A DNA stretch of 64,000 nucleotides from Owenia fusiformis (GCA_903813345.2 CAIIXF020000003.1:21590931-21654930); one strand, 5' to 3'; shown: positions 26,301 to 40,325, counted from the stretch's first letter. Notes: generated from the sequence alone by a model not told the origin. A program made the numbers and translations.

Positions 26301-29300
26301 GTTTGATGGAATAATGACATCACATGGCTTGACTCCGAAGAATAGTGACATGATTTCGATCTGGAAAACAGTTGTCTAATTATGAGAAATATTGTGTCTT
26401 TTATTCATTAAAGTATACAAACACGGATATTAAAATATTCATTAAAACGTAATTTCAGATTTGAAGGGGCAATTACAAGATGCTGCTTAAGAACAATTCA
26501 TCAAAGATTTTTTTTATAACACATTTTCTATTTTCCAATTTAATAACAATTTTTTTAATTTATCTTTTGAAATGAGAATAGTTTTTCAAGAGATTTCTAA
26601 ACTGTGCAGCTGTTATATGAAGTTACATCAAGAAATTGTCCTCATCTTACAAAATAAAATTCGTAAAACATCTACACCAAGAGCCCAAGCTTTTACATAC
26701 AAGTATATGATTCCTTATAAAATCAAGGAAAATTGATAAAACATTTTTCTGTATCTCCTTTTTGGTTTGGTATTTTGAAAAAAAAATGGTGGCAAAAATT
26801 TGCCAGGTAACTTCATCAAGGGAGCCCAGAGATCGCTTTTCAATCGATGTTTTTTTTTCTTTTTTCAGATGATAAATTGCATCAAGCGTTTACCTGCAAC
26901 CTGTAAGAAGTTCTGCTGATGATGATTCATTTTTCAAAAACAAAATTGTTTTTACATTTCAAAAGCCATCTTTTTTCAACCATACACATTCCATGTTTTT
27001 GTTATACTTAAGAGAACATCGGAATTCAACATCAGACAAAAAACTGATTCCAAAAATAATTAATTTACAAAATCATGAATACAGCGTCCAATATTGAATA
27101 TTTCATTTTTCACTTGATTTCATTGTGAACATTATTAAAGTAATGTTTATTAGAGATTCTGATCTTATACAGGGGTTTGTTTAGATATTTTGTTACTATC
27201 AAAAGACTCCAACTGATAAAGTTGAATTTAGAATTTAACATCAATAAATATAATTCAATAGATATCATACAGTCATCTATGATGTCTTATTCAGTGTCAA
27301 TCTTGCAGATGCCCTTTTTCTCCCCAAAGCCCTCAAAAATAAGTGATTCAAAAAACTACAAAAATCGAAAATCCAAGAAAATGTATCTAAACACAAGAAT
27401 CTCATTATTTCTGAAATTTCAGACCGAAAATGGTCAAAATTTACGACGTTTGGTTGTTTTATCTGCAAGGTCCGCATACTCACCGATGTAAAATCCTATT
27501 TGATATTCATCCCAAATCCAAAGTCGGCACATGAAAGAAAAAGATACATTGGGTTAGTTATAGAAACTAGAGAATTATAAGCTAACAACTGATGCCTATC
27601 TGAAATAACATGTACAGAAACCCATCTAATTTCAAGATTTTTTAATTCAAATTTGTAAAGAATTGAATTTGTTAGAGCCCCTCTCAGGAAATCAAACCCC
27701 TGTGGAATACTAATACAAAATAAGTGCTTTCAAAAAGTGATTGACAGATATTCTCATACATACTTTAACATTTGTCTAAATTCTATGTGCATCCGTGTGA
27801 AAAGTGTTCATTACTTTTTGGTCACCCCTCGTATAACGACCATTTGTATTTTATTAAATCTCCCAATAATATTGCTAAGAACACAACCAATATCTCTTTA
27901 AAGAGCCCTAACATTATGTAATATAAAACAGGACAAAGGTCAACATTTGAAAGGCACAAATCAATATTAACAGTATAAAATCATCACAAAACATCAACAA
28001 TGAGCTAACACATGTATGCAATGTTGAAACCAACCCAAAAACATTTGACTTTAATGTTAACATGATTTATAGGGGTTTTATTGTTATTTCAGTGGTTGAC
28101 TTTTATTACAATATCCTTTTACAAACCAAAATTCAATCTGCCAGTCATCTATACTATGTATCAAATAAGCCTTATTCTATAATACAGAACAGTTTATTAG
28201 TCAGAACAGCTCAATTTCAGTTGATTTCTTGTGAACCGTTTGATCCTTTGTCTCAACGACATGAGCAACTTCGCTATCATATCAAACACATTTAATTTCA
28301 TAGCTATCAATATCTGATTGTGAACTGCTTAGTTAGTGAGGTTAGCTTAATTTTGTGCATGGAAAACCATCGAGACAATGCTATGAAAACATTTCAGCGT
28401 TTTCCAATTAACAGATACGGAGTTTGAAAAGATTTCAAGAGATGTCGTTTTGAAAGAGATCTGTTTGATTCGTGTTATACTAAACAACTGTATCTCTAAC
28501 TTTGTTATTGTATTCTATGAACAATGTTTAATAAACTGTGGACATAGGATTTTTTTGCAGAAAAGCTTGATTGGTCATATTTTGGGTAAACACAATACTA
28601 AAAGAAATCCCTATAATCAATATAGTCAAAGTAAAAAGATTATCTGTTTAATGTTATCTGAAAGTTGTTTGATAGAAATAGTTCAAGATTTTGTGATGGA
28701 GATCCTGTTTTAATACTTGGTATAAGGAATTACTGAAGGAAACCCCTAAAAACAAATATAATGACAAGTTCAAAATACTCTATGTGACTTTCTCCTAAAT
28801 GCAATAATATAGATTACCGTATTCTCTCTATTGAACATAGTCTCAAGAAAAATCGAAGTTTAATGCATTAATTTTGATTATTTACTGCATAACAAGATAT
28901 CGATTGATGATCATATTCAATGCAGAGTAAGAAATACAGGAGCTGTAGAGTATGTAAACCTTAGTGATAACAACTAAAAAGATTATTGCCAAAATTTCTT
29001 TTCTACATTTTTTGTATGTGTGCTTATTTGAATCTCTCAATATCGCACTCTTTTAAATTTTAATTTAGAGAGTACATGCACTCATTAGAGAGAATACGGT
29101 AGTCTCTTTTTAATGTATATTTGAGAAAATCAAAGGATGACATACTGAATTTGAAGGCACAAATCGGATGTACGTGAAAATGACTATACTGAAGGTAAAA
29201 CTGCACGCACACAAGAAAACAGATATTTTGAAAACTAGTTTATGAGGTAATTGCTAATGAAAAGTGGGATTATTAAAATCTGTTATAGATTTATCTAATG

Positions 29301-31511
29301 GATTCTGTCACAAATCACACCCGCTCTGCATACATATGTAACGCACGAGTCATTACCCATGCAAAATATAATACACCTTTAATGCGAAATACAGAGAAAA
29401 GTAGTGAAATAGTTAAGAGAAAACAAACCAAATATGGAGATACATAATCTATGTTATCTATAAATAACATAAATGTTTAATTTATTTATACTTTATTGTA
29501 GAATTTATAAAATAATTGTAAAATACTGGGAATATTTTTCATGGGCTATCAGCATTGTTCGCATGAAAATTAATAGAATCTTTGATCCCGATTCAAAAAA
29601 GGATAATTAATCATTCTGATTTTTTAGTGATTTTATGGGGTCTCCTTCTGTTTAAGACATGCAATGTTAACTCTGTACTCAAAACACAAATATTATTTTT
29701 ATGTCCAGTTGCGATACAATTCTGTAGTTCATTAAAATTGACTTAACAGCTTATCAACAAAAAATGAAAGTTTTGAACATTTTTTTAACTGATTGAATTT
29801 TATATTCTACTGTAAGCATCAATTTCTGCAGGTATAAAGGGGAAAATTATGGAATAAGTAGTACTAGTTTTGCAGCAATGGCATTTAAATAATATAATAA
29901 ATATGTTTATTTCATCCTGTTTGCCAAGGTTCAAATTAAATTTCGTTTTTAATGATCTTAATCTTGAGCAAAATGCCTAATTTTTTCCAAAAATGAATGC
30001 TCAAGTTCTTCGAAACAAAACACATTTGTTCTTACGATCTTTATTAATTAGATCATTCAATGGACAACTGGGGTCAGAAAAGGGCAAAACGAACATGAAA
30101 TTTGACATTCTAGATTCATATGTATGTCAAGTCCCAGACAGTAAGGCCATAATTAAGGCATAAAGCAGTTATACAATAAACAACCGCTCCATAGTGTATA
30201 AAAATAGGGGTAAATTAGACATGGATTTTGTCAAAACTGATTTTGACGTTTTAACAAAAGGCGTGAGACTTGGGCGACAGGAGATACTAACCATGGCTAC
30301 AAAATCATGTGTTCTACTGGTTCACTTCTATTTACCTGATATTATCGACATTAGGCGCCCGCCAAAAACATCCCGATTTTATCATTTTAACTCGAAGATA
30401 ACAAATAACAAGACTGAAAACTTAAAATCACAGTCACCTAAATCGATGTATGCTTCGTGAAATTCATAAAAATGCTGGATGTTTTTTTCAATTTTGAGGA
30501 GGGGATGGAGAAAGTGGAGAAATTGTAGGAAATATTTTGAAAGGAGTCTGATGTTATCAACATATTTTCAGATGTTATCGCACTGTAAAACATGAAGAAT
30601 ACATTATTTCTTGAATCAACCTTTAATCAAAATTATGACGACTTTTGACCTGGCTACCATTGCAAAACTGCAAATCCACCCAAAATCTTCATTTTTCTAA
30701 TAAACTCAAGCTTTTCTGACATTTTACATTTCTTGATAGAAACTGCAACAAAACTTCACGTTAATTCCTCATTGATTATCTGATTTTCACAAAAATTTGC
30801 AATAAATCGATTGAACATTATAATATTTTTGAATGGGCGTCTTACTATTTTTTTCAAAAGAGGGCGTTGCGACAGGAACCATTAATAAGGCTATAGCGAT
30901 ATTTGCCGTCATAAAATCATATATATTTCAATCACATACTTCTGATTATTGTCAAAAGTCCCATCTTTAATGGACTATTAAAAGCATGAACATATACTTT
31001 AATGATAACCTACAATACATTGAGAAAAGAGTAGTTTTACTTTTAATAAATCATACATGATAGGGATCAGATCTTGAAAGAATTTATTTATGTTTTGGGA
31101 ATGCTATCAAATGTTTGATTTGTTCAATAGACTGACATTTGTACATCATTTATAAACAAAGGGTCTCCTGTTCATAGCCACTTAAGGAAAATATTTACAA
31201 TTTATAACTAATTTTCAAAAGTCGAACATCACGGTGGGCTTGTTTGTTCATTAAAAGCAAGATGAACCATTGAGAGCAAATGAAAGCATATAACAATAAA
31301 ACATATGTAATTTGAGAAACTTCTCGTAACTTTTTTGAGAAAAACTGTCAAAATGCCACTATAATGACTATGTGACTGATAGATGAAGGGTCAAAATGAA
31401 GATTTTAATTGATTTGTTATGTTAATGTCATCAACAGGAATATCAATTGAGGGTAAAAAAGGGAAGGGGTAAATGAATGTCAAGAAGAGTTCCAATGTTT
31501 AACTCCATATT

Positions 31512-31606
31512 AACATCATGATAAACCATGACATCTCATTTCTTCTCAGCCCTGAGATGTTTCAGGTGAAACAGAAAGATGCTTTGAGTATCAGAATGCC
31601 ATATTA
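31512..31606 (-). repeat. Dispersed repeat, inverted partner of 16.54 kb
   Basis: The minus strand reads ggcattctgatactcaaagc, catctttctgtttcacctg, then ctcagggctgagaagaaatg and agatgtcatggtttatcatg. It matches 16547-16630 on the plus strand with one small insertion. Confidence 0.8.
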
Positions 31607-31614
31607 ACGATATG

Positions 31615-31765
31615 TATACAGTAGGGGGTACAAAGAGAGGTACAAAGGGGGTTGAAGTAGGAGGTAAAAATAGTGGGCATAGAAGAAGGGGGTACAGCTA
31701 TAAAGGGATGGGTAGAGAAAGGTGTATAAAGGGATGGGGTTGATGTATGTGGTTCAAGGGGAGGG
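31615..31765. repeat. G-rich degenerate repeat (gggggtacaaag type)
   Basis: Irregular copies of ggggtacaaag, ggtacagc and ataaagggatggg make a strongly purine-rich plus strand. It joins an inverted dispersed repeat on its left and a GTGGTGACAT element on its right. Confidence 0.6.
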
Positions 31766-31789
31766 AATAGGCACATAATAATGCTACAA

Positions 31790-31933
31790 AGGCATTAACA
31801 AGCAAAATGTCACAACTGGCCATTTGTTACAGACAGCAAACTCCAAATGCAGAACATCATCTGCCAAACACCATCCACAAAAATGCTGGATACTTTATAA
31901 ATATGTCACCACTTGTGATGGTGACATAATAAT
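31790..31933. mobile_element. GTGGTGACAT-family element, copy 4
   Basis: It begins aggcattaacaagcaaaatgtcac and ends atatgtcaccacttgtgatggtgacat, a near-palindromic end shared with the other copies. It is non-coding. Confidence 0.8.
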
Positions 31934-32035
31934 ATGATAGTAATCATATTATAAAACATATTATATCTGTCCTTTGTACTATTCTTTCATGTTCAGGATA
32001 CTTAACTAAAAGTATAGTATAACCCTGAGACTCAC

Positions 32036-32137
32036 CCTTTTCTTTGCAAGGCGGTGATTGGTGTTGAGTAGTTTGGCCATAGGTTGATAGTCAGCACTGG
32101 AGGAGAGGATCAGCCATTCTCTCTCTGTGGCATTTAA
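32036..32137 (-). CDS. SOWAH gene, coding exon 6 (lead-in to ankyrin repeats)
   Basis: This 102-nt exon has a TTTCTAG acceptor and a GTGAGT donor and encodes residues 197-230. The stretch EREWLILSSSADYQPMAKLL and the following basic end AKKR match the helix pair that precedes the first ankyrin repeat in sosondowah proteins, where an invariant-looking E-W pair is followed by a helix and then a basic/acidic junction into the repeats. The next expected residues, an ankyrin repeat of the T-A-L-H-W-A-A type, must come from another exon. No such exon is visible between 32035 and 1. Junctions are phase 0, so this exon too is symmetric. Confidence 0.85.
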
Positions 32138-32189
32138 CTAGAAATACATTAAAACATAACTTAAATGAAATCAGTGATCTCCCCAGGAT

Positions 32190-32352
32190 TTTTTTTGATA
32201 GTGGCGCAAAATTATTATTTTCATAATTTGAAACCCAATTTTGTTAAAATACTCCTATTTTCATGGTTTTTCTCATTTTCAAGTGGGTTCAAATGGATTC
32301 TCAGGTGGGTGTAAGCATCTTTTTAAAATCTCAAGTGGGTGCAGTAATACAT
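32190..32352. repeat. Dispersed ctcaggtgggtg repeat, copy B
   Basis: tttttctcattttcaagtggg, then ttctcaggtgggtg, then atctcaagtgggtgca match positions 1-165 in the same orientation. Three short aagtgggtg-type boxes recur inside each copy. It lies just upstream of the exon 6 acceptor in transcript terms. Confidence 0.75.
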
Positions 32353-32403
32353 GAGGATGCAACATGAATGAGAATCCGCATTTAGGAATGGTGTTCAGTT
32401 GTT

Positions 32404-32530
32404 ATCAGTTGTGGAAGTACAAAATAAATTTCTAAGGTTAAAGGGTGAATGATGATTTCATTAGTGAGAAATGTTGATTTTTTGAAAAATTCAAGTAAAC
32501 ATTTTTAAAATGTGGTCTAAGGAGGAAGGG
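32404..32530. repeat. Diverged dispersed repeat, copy A (pair with 36.3 kb)
   Basis: Shared blocks include ttatcagttgtgga, gatgatttcattagtgagaaat and gttgattttttgaaaaattcaag. It follows directly after the ctcaggtgggtg repeat copy. Confidence 0.5.
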
Positions 32531-35487
32531 AGGGGGCTAAACTATAAAACTGAATTTAATTTATCAGCAAACGTCAATAATCCAGAAACCATCCTCTATT
32601 CTTGCACGATTCCCATGCATCTATAGTTTCCCCTCGCTGTTGACAGTACTGATACATTTAATGTATTCTACTTTCTATTGACTCAGAGTCTTTATAAACA
32701 CAAGAATAGATACAGCAACAAGATGAAAGACTGACCATCATGGAACTAGGGGTTGATTATCAGGGGGTTTGTTATCTTGGCCAGTGTCTTGTTTTGTTAA
32801 TTGGTTGTATAACAACTCAGACACATGGTGTTCCAACAACACACACTAATAACCCTCCCCTGATTATGGTGAACTTGATACATTTGAGGGTAGAGATCTG
32901 CAGCCAATTGGTTTCATTCAATCTCTTCATGTTTTTACCAAAATTGCCTGTTTCTAGGTTAATTTCTAGTAACCAATAATTTCCCAGTATATTCTGAGTA
33001 CAAAGTGGTCAAATTCTGGTCTAGCTCAAAGGTCTGGTGTAATCGTAAATTTCCCTACTGGTTTCAAGCCATGCTTTTTCAATAATGGGGATAATATATG
33101 AAGGATCTTTCGAATTAATGCCATGTCTAATTCCAGTTGTTTCAATTTGGTAAACAAAGCAAGCCATGAAGTGTTCAAAGATTTGTATATGTACATAAAA
33201 AAATGGTACCTAATAAGCCCTTACCTCAAGGGTGAGGAAAGTGAAAATAAATCAAATGGGTTAAAATGTATAAAAACTAAACTGTTCCAGCCCCAAAATC
33301 CTGGTGGGCCTGTAAATTAGCTAGACACCAATTGGTCCCTACTGATCCTTTATTGTTGATTATCATCATAATTACATTATAGATATGTTTGTTTTATCCG
33401 TAACAAGTGGCATAAGGTTGCAACACATACACAAACATATGACTTTGGTTATTTCACCGGATATTTCAGGAGCCACGTGGTTAATTGAATTAAACTCAGG
33501 TGTTATTGTAATGATAATTCAGGTGTTATTGCAATGATAATGGTTACTGGAAAATCCTAACTACAGAGGGATATATGTTTAACACAATGTTTAACATGTA
33601 AACATTCTTAATTGTGCTGATAATTTTCCTGATACAAGAACAAAGCAGGGAAGATAGAACATCTAAGTTGGGACTGAGGGACAAATATGGCAAAGGGAGG
33701 GGGTGCTGAACAATCCAGAATCCAGAACATGTATTCAGAAATTTCTGGTATGACATAAAGTACATGTTTGTGAGAGGTAAGAATTGAAAGAGAAAGTCTT
33801 GTGACACCCCTGCCACTGCCACCCCCCCCCCCCTGCCCCCACTACACCCCTCCTCACATAAGTGTTGGTGTTGAAGAAGATACAGAAGGGGGTCCAGAGA
33901 GATGAAGCAAGACTAGAGCTGAAATCCAGGTCCTTTAGGTCTATGAATGTAAAACATTAAATGAGGAACCTACAACCAAGATGGGTTCTGAGGTCTTAGA
34001 TTAGAAAGGAATGGAAACAAGGAAGGAAAACAGTGTAAGACAGGCATGTTCCTAACACCTCAAATTATACAAAAGTACGAGAGAACAATGAGTTCATTTC
34101 AATACCAATGTTTAGGCAAGGGTGTAACACATAAAATAAACTTGAAGTCTAAATGAAAATTCCCAAGAGCATTTTAACAAACTGATTACAATTTACCTGG
34201 AGTCATAAAGTATATAGAGTCAGAGACCACACAGATACTTTCAACAGGCAACAACAGACAACATTTACTCTTAATTACCACATCAGTTAATCTTCCTCAA
34301 CAATTATTGCTTGTATTTCTCCAAACCTTCACAAAAATAAATAATGGGTGTGTTTTCTTTTTTGAAATACTGTATTTTAAAATGATATCTCATAAATTTT
34401 ATTCATATAGATGTGTAGCCTATATTCAAAATTGTATAGAAATGTAAGAAAATACAACACCTCTTCCAATTATTTCAAGAGAAAACATGAAATGATAAGA
34501 ATCACCCCCAAACGCCGTCTGCTATGGACTTCATGTATTTTGGCTATAAAACACAGCAGCCTACACTTGTGCTGAGACTGATGATTTAAACTTGTTGCTG
34601 AGTGTCTTAAACTCTGTTCTACATACTGAAAAACAACTCATTACAAATTATTGCCCATCAATTTGTCTTAACTTTCGAACCCTGCCAGCGATTTTCGATG
34701 TTAACTTCAGAACCAGCATGCCCTCGTTAAAGTAGATCACAAAATACATTAACTACTACAAATGCACGACTACATTCAGCAAATGTGCTTATATCAGAAA
34801 GAACTGATTTTAGCAAAAGTTACAAAATTATGAAAATATTGAAAAAGACATGAGCGACTGAAAAATGATTTGTTTGTACATTATCTGAATTATGTATTTT
34901 TTAATTAACCCTCTGTCAACCTGACTAAAATATTGCAGTTGCATTTTCAGAAAAATGAGTTGTTTGATTAAACCGTTGCCATAGGTACATATTTATGTTT
35001 TTCAACATTGGTGTAAATAATCACTCAAACACAGGAACTCCACAAAGACAATCCCCATGCTTTGAATCATCCAATCAGATATAGGGATTCCGTGTTTTGG
35101 CACCAAGAATGCTGGGATTGTAAGACATGCTTTTTACAAAAAGGTAACAGTTGCAAGCCCAGTTTTACATAATTTGTCTTCCTTCCGAGTGTCAGTTCCC
35201 GAAACCACGAAAATACATCATCATTTGGGTAACCCATCTCTGCAGAATCAACATATCTATCATTGCCTATTCCAACAATTTCTCTCAAATTCTAGCTTCA
35301 AATCATATCTTACATCCAGGAGTTTTCTATAAAACATATTGCATTGTAGTCATTATACTTCTACTCTTTTTTGACCAATTTTGAGGAAAATTGAGTGATA
35401 TCGAGTACATCATTATGAAGGTTAACAACTTTTAGGAGTTGATGATCTATGGACAATTAGTAATTGGCTACAAGTTTTACTAGTTTT

Positions 35488-36119
35488 TCATACTGTGGGT
35501 GGAACAGAGGAAGACGCAGATTGAGAGGTGAATGATACAGCCGTTGCTAATTTTTCACTTTTCGCTGTTACTTTGGCTACTTTCTCTTTAATCATGAGTA
35601 GTATAATAAGGCACCTTTCCATAGTCACAATATTATATTTACCTAAACACTGAAAAATACTGGACATAAGCAAGCAAGAGAGTATGATATTTACAAGAAG
35701 ATGTCCAAATATACAATTCAAATCAAAAAGGTCTTCTAAGAACTTGAGGCTGTTCAATGCCACCCACCCATAGGGCATTAAAGACAATGATACCCCAAAA
35801 AATGAAGGGAGAGAACCTGATAAAGGGGGAGAAAATGGGTAGAACGGCTCCTTAGAGAGGATACAGATGACCATGACTTCAAGCTCACCTAACATTCTTT
35901 TCAATTTGGTTTGCATGTTATCTTTGACTTCCAAGGTGTTGGGGCAACTAAGGCCTTGTCAATCAAGATATTGCATGTGGTATAAAATACAATCAAGTCT
36001 TTGGACATGATTGAAAGCAGACAAATGTCTACAAATGAGGAGGTCTGGCCCAGAAAAGGTGATCTCATACACTTAGAACTCTCATCTATCTCTGTTCCCT
36101 GACCAAGATTACTCCACAC
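35488..36119 (-). pseudogene. Unassigned open region, two overlapping frames
   Basis: Two minus-strand frames, 36119-35901 and 35934-35488, overlap by about 34 bp. Together they stay open for about 630 bp, unusually long for this AT-rich intron. The second starts with an amphipathic stretch (MQTKLKRMLGELEV), has a hydrophobic middle and ends in a Ser-rich tail. I do not recognise a family. It could be a frameshifted old gene or transposon fragment, or chance. Confidence 0.15.
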
Positions 36120-36274
36120 ACTTCTACAAAGAGAGTTAGTTCATCTTCAGATATGCAGTATGATCTAATGTGCTATTCTTCCTCAAAAACAAGACAATTG
36201 TGAAGGTGATATAGTATATCAAAAAAATATGGCCCAACTAAGTTATCTCGAGTGATCTGCATACTGCTTCCACT

Positions 36275-36425
36275 TTGAGTAAGCGATGGTGTCAAATTAT
36301 CAATAGTTGTGGAGGGGAGGACGGTAAATAATGGTTTCATTGGCAAATATTGTTGATTTTCTTAATAATCAAGTGAAAGACAAATCAACATTTTAAAATT
36401 TTGTTAAATGTGGAGATAGGAGGAG
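36275..36425. repeat. Diverged dispersed repeat, copy B (pair with 32.4 kb)
   Basis: tatcaatagttgtgga, then atggtttcattggcaaat, attgttgattt and aacattttaaaattttg align with 32404-32530 in the same orientation, with many differences. Confidence 0.5.
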
Positions 36426-37499
36426 TGTATCCCTCTGAAGATACCAATCCATGAGGTTTGTTTGACGATGTGGGAAGATGGTCATTTGAAACCTTTTCAT
36501 GTATGTTAGATCATCAAATGGGATGTTGGTGTTTCTTTTTTAAACAAACAGTACTTTTGGATATTTCTTTTTGTTAATGTGTTTCCTCAATATGGATTTT
36601 CCCTTTTGGGCTTTGTGCATACATGGTATATTTCCAAGATTCCCAACATGAGTCATGTGACTACAAACAGTGCATGCTGGGAAGCAGCCTCTCCTGAGCT
36701 ATATGTTATTGTAATGTTACAGAATTGTAAGTTGTTTTGTATGTACTATGTAAACATCATGTTAATCAAGTGTTTCTGTCCCATAATTTCACTTTCATGT
36801 TAACAGCAGAAACTTAATTAGGAAACAGTTTTGTGTCGGTTTGGATTTGAAGTTGAGCTTTTTGTAAGTTCAAAGGCATCATGCTCTAGTTAAAATCCAA
36901 CTCATTGTTAAACAATCATGCAACCAAATATTCAGAAAAACAGTTGAAATTCAATGAGAGATTTCTGCCAAAAATGTTCATTTTAAATGAGTTCAAACGA
37001 GAGAGGTATTCATAAGGTGTTCGTATTATAAAAAGGTGTTTACATTAAATAGGTGTTCACAAAAAATACTGGTTTCCGAAAACTCCTTTCAGAGACAAAA
37101 GCAATTATGAGTTAAGAGTTTTACGTCTCAAGTTCAAACATCTGCTTTGAAATAATCTTGCACTTATATGGAACATCTTCATATTTACAGCATGTATTTC
37201 AACAACAAGCAAACTTGTATCAGATTTGGCGAGTGATTTAGTTTATGAGGTGATAATCCTTTTAAAGGGTTAAGAATGGCTACTTACACAATATGAAGTA
37301 TGTGATATTCTCGGGGAAAGAGGTTATGGGGAGTTTACGAGGATTTTTGAACGTTTTGATTTTATAACATTCATTATGGCATGTAACATACACCATACTC
37401 TATTTGGAGTCCTTTAATAATTAAGACCATGGGACTGGAAAAGAAAACATGACCAATCACATATTACTTCTGGGCAGTTTGACAATTTTTCAAGGAATA

Positions 37500-37975
37500 T
37501 GTCGTGGGGTGTTTTATTTGAGGGATATGGTATGGGATTTTTGATTCAATGGATGTTGGCCAGGTAGACATTTTATTATGGGGCTAATAGATGTTTAATT
37601 CGTTTTATTTGACGCACATGTTGGGCTGATAGATGTTTGATTCGAGAAATATTAAGGGCTTTCAGATGTTTGATTCAAGGGATATGTTGGACCATGGAAT
37701 GTTTCATTCAAGGGTAATCATGGGCTGTTAGATTTTCATTTTCAAGAATATCTTGGGCCATAGATCTTTTATTCTAGGGATATGCTGTGCTACGGGATGT
37801 TTCATTTAAGGGTAATATTGGGCTGTTAGATAATTTCAATATTTCGAAGAACATCTTGGGCTGTTAGACGTTTCATTCTTGGGATTCCGTCCCAGGGATA
37901 TGCTGGGCCATGGGACATTTTATTTCAGGGATATGCTTGGCCATGCGACATTTTATTTAAGGGATATGTTGAGTG
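37500..37975. repeat. Decayed minisatellite, unit about 32-50 bp
   Basis: Repeated degenerate blocks resemble gatgtttcattcaagggatatg and ttgggctgttaga, about ten to twelve times. Spacing is irregular because of indels. There is no conserved reading frame. Confidence 0.75.
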
Positions 37976-38085
37976 TGCTAATCCTGCCCCTTCACAATTC
38001 TACATTTATCTGTTGTTTTTCTTACTCTCGTTGACAGACAGAAGAACACAAGCTTTGATGATATTTCTTCCTACTTCACTGTCTA

Positions 38086-38385
38086 TTAAGTAATAGAGAT
38101 TCCATTGAGGTAATTAGGATCTTGGATAAATCTTGTCTCTCTGAGCTGAGAATCCTCTCTGGAGTTGGCCATGTCTAACATGTTTTTTACCCTCTGTTTG
38201 TATATATATAGCCAGGACTGTACTAGACTATAATAGCAAGCAGTTTTCAGTGTTGGAGTTGGTGTTAAGTCAAAGTATACATTCCTGCAGTAAGTAATGT
38301 ATTTCATCATGGTTACTGTTGTTCTTATTAGAGCTCTTAGGAAATCTAGATCACATCTACTCATAACATAATATGAGTTCGTCAA
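38086..38385 (-). other. Unassigned 99-codon frame in intron 5
   Basis: This frame is on the same strand as the SOWAH gene. The end of the frame (MANSREDSQLRETRFIQDP region) is hydrophilic and protein-like, and an actgcag acceptor-like site lies inside it. No family is recognised. It could be an alternative terminal exon or chance. Confidence 0.12.
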
Positions 38386-39475
38386 ATGTGTGACCTTGCA
38401 GATGACCTTGTATCTTTTATTGACCTTGACATTGTGAAAATCGTTTAGTCTTAACTCTTGAAATTCACTCTAAACCAGAATTATATAGATTTTCTATATC
38501 TCAATTGAGCAGAATGTTCACACATATATCTGAAAAATCTCAAACTGGGCCTGGAGGGATTCAACTCAAAAAAATTATGAAAAATTTTATACAGGTGAAG
38601 ATCAAACCCCTTGAAGTACAACTTTGACCAGGAACATCGGGACATCTAATGCCAAATAACTTTGCCCAATTTACATAAACTCAATGCACACCGAAGAGAA
38701 TAAAAAATGCTTAGGAATTATGAATTATTGCGAGTTTCCTATACAGGTGCGGGTAAAACCCCTTAAAGCAGAATTTCGACCAGGATTCAGGACATCGCAT
38801 GTCAACTTTGTCTCTTTTTACTTTTGTTTTGCACTTTAGGAAATTGATGAAGAAAATATAAAAAATGTCAAGTTAATTCCTGTCCTTTTTAATGATGGAA
38901 AACTTGTTAAAACATGATCTACTTTGTGTCTAGGGTCTTGTATAGCCCTTGAATAAAAAATCAAGGTAAGCAGTCATATCTTTGAGCAATACCACGAAAA
39001 ATAAGCAATATAGCGTTGATATCACAAACATTGACGAACAACATCTCTAAATTGTAACAAAATCAACAATTCCTATTCTTGTTTAAAGAATCTTAGAAAT
39101 AAGACCCAAATAACTTGAAGTCAATTGTAAATTTTGAGAGAGGGTTGGGAACAGAGATGAGCATAGGTAAGAAGTGAAATGCGATAAAAGTGTCGCTGAA
39201 ATCCCATCACATGATCCATTGCCCCGTCCTATAGAGCCTCTTGACACTACATGAATTCATAGAGTAAAAACATCTCACATTTCAAAAAACGAAGTTCATT
39301 TTTGAGTGTAAAACACTAATATGTTGGGATGTAAACGCTGCGATTAATAAAAGGTGTCTCGTAAACAAGGAAGGACTGTTAAGGCAATAATATGATCCAG
39401 TGACACATGTATAAACCCACGCGAATTATCTCACACGGGTCGTGACTTAAAACACAAAATATCGCAAAGAGTGAA

Positions 39476-39545
39476 ATTTGCAAGGAATAAAGTAAACAGG
39501 CTTGTAGTCAATGGTCTAAATTGAATAAAACTGCAAGAAAACATA
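39476..39545. repeat. Dispersed repeat, copy B (pair with 17.18 kb)
   Basis: aaataaagtaaacaggc, then tgtagt, then gtctaaattg and aactgcaa match 17176-17245 in the same orientation with scattered substitutions. Confidence 0.55.
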
Positions 39546-40325
39546 GTAGTTCATTCGAGTTTTTGAGAGAAATTGTGTGAAAAAGGCATGCAGAGATAAC
39601 AATTTAAGACATGGATATGTAGCCAGCAATCATACAGTAATTATTGCCTGTCATTCTAGTTGAATACGACAGCAAATTTGTGTACCTCCCCCTGCCCCAG
39701 GGCACCCTGACAGAATACGCCCTAATAAGGACACATAACGAAAATATCAAACATCTTGGGAATTTCTCTGGATTACGAACGCAGATCACATCTCCTAGTT
39801 TCATGTTGTCAAAAATCTCCATTTATACATTCATCTTTTGTTTCTATTATACTCCACGGTAAGGTTAAATCTATATTATGTGGTAAGAGCACCCAGGACA
39901 CACACAGACATAAATACATGATAAATGCCTTCACAACTGCTTTTGTTGAGGATATAATTTCTTAACTGGTTGAGAAAATTGATCTCCTACAGGCTCCTAA
40001 CTGAAATATACACCTAGATGTCTTAACCCTCTAAATGATGGAGCCATTTATCATATTCTAGCTTCAGCATATGAGCAACTTGGGTTATCATAGGAGTTAA
40101 AACTATTTCTATGACATCACCCTTTTATCTTTAAATGTGAAATTAATAATTGAGAAAATGCATCTTTATACGCTCGGTCTTCACTGTGTTCAGACCGACG
40201 GGAGCCAAGTGAACGAAGATGGAGAAAATGCACATAACTATCCACAACTAGATAATGGCAACTCTGCGGAGTAGCAAATCCCAACGAACAAAATATCAAT
40301 TACCGAATTCCAATCAATTATACTC

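Larger units (their letters stand above)
1..32035 (-). other. SOWAH intron 6 (partial, more than 32 kb)
   Basis: The GTGAGT donor at 32035 opens an intron with no recognisable acceptor exon down to the window edge. I looked on the minus strand for the expected ankyrin repeat signature by scanning for ccaatg/ccagtg contexts and found none in a suitable frame. Contents are transposon copies, tandem repeats and AT-rich unique DNA. Stretches 19.3-22.2, 24-27.1 and 28-31.4 kb hold nothing I can name. Confidence 0.65.
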
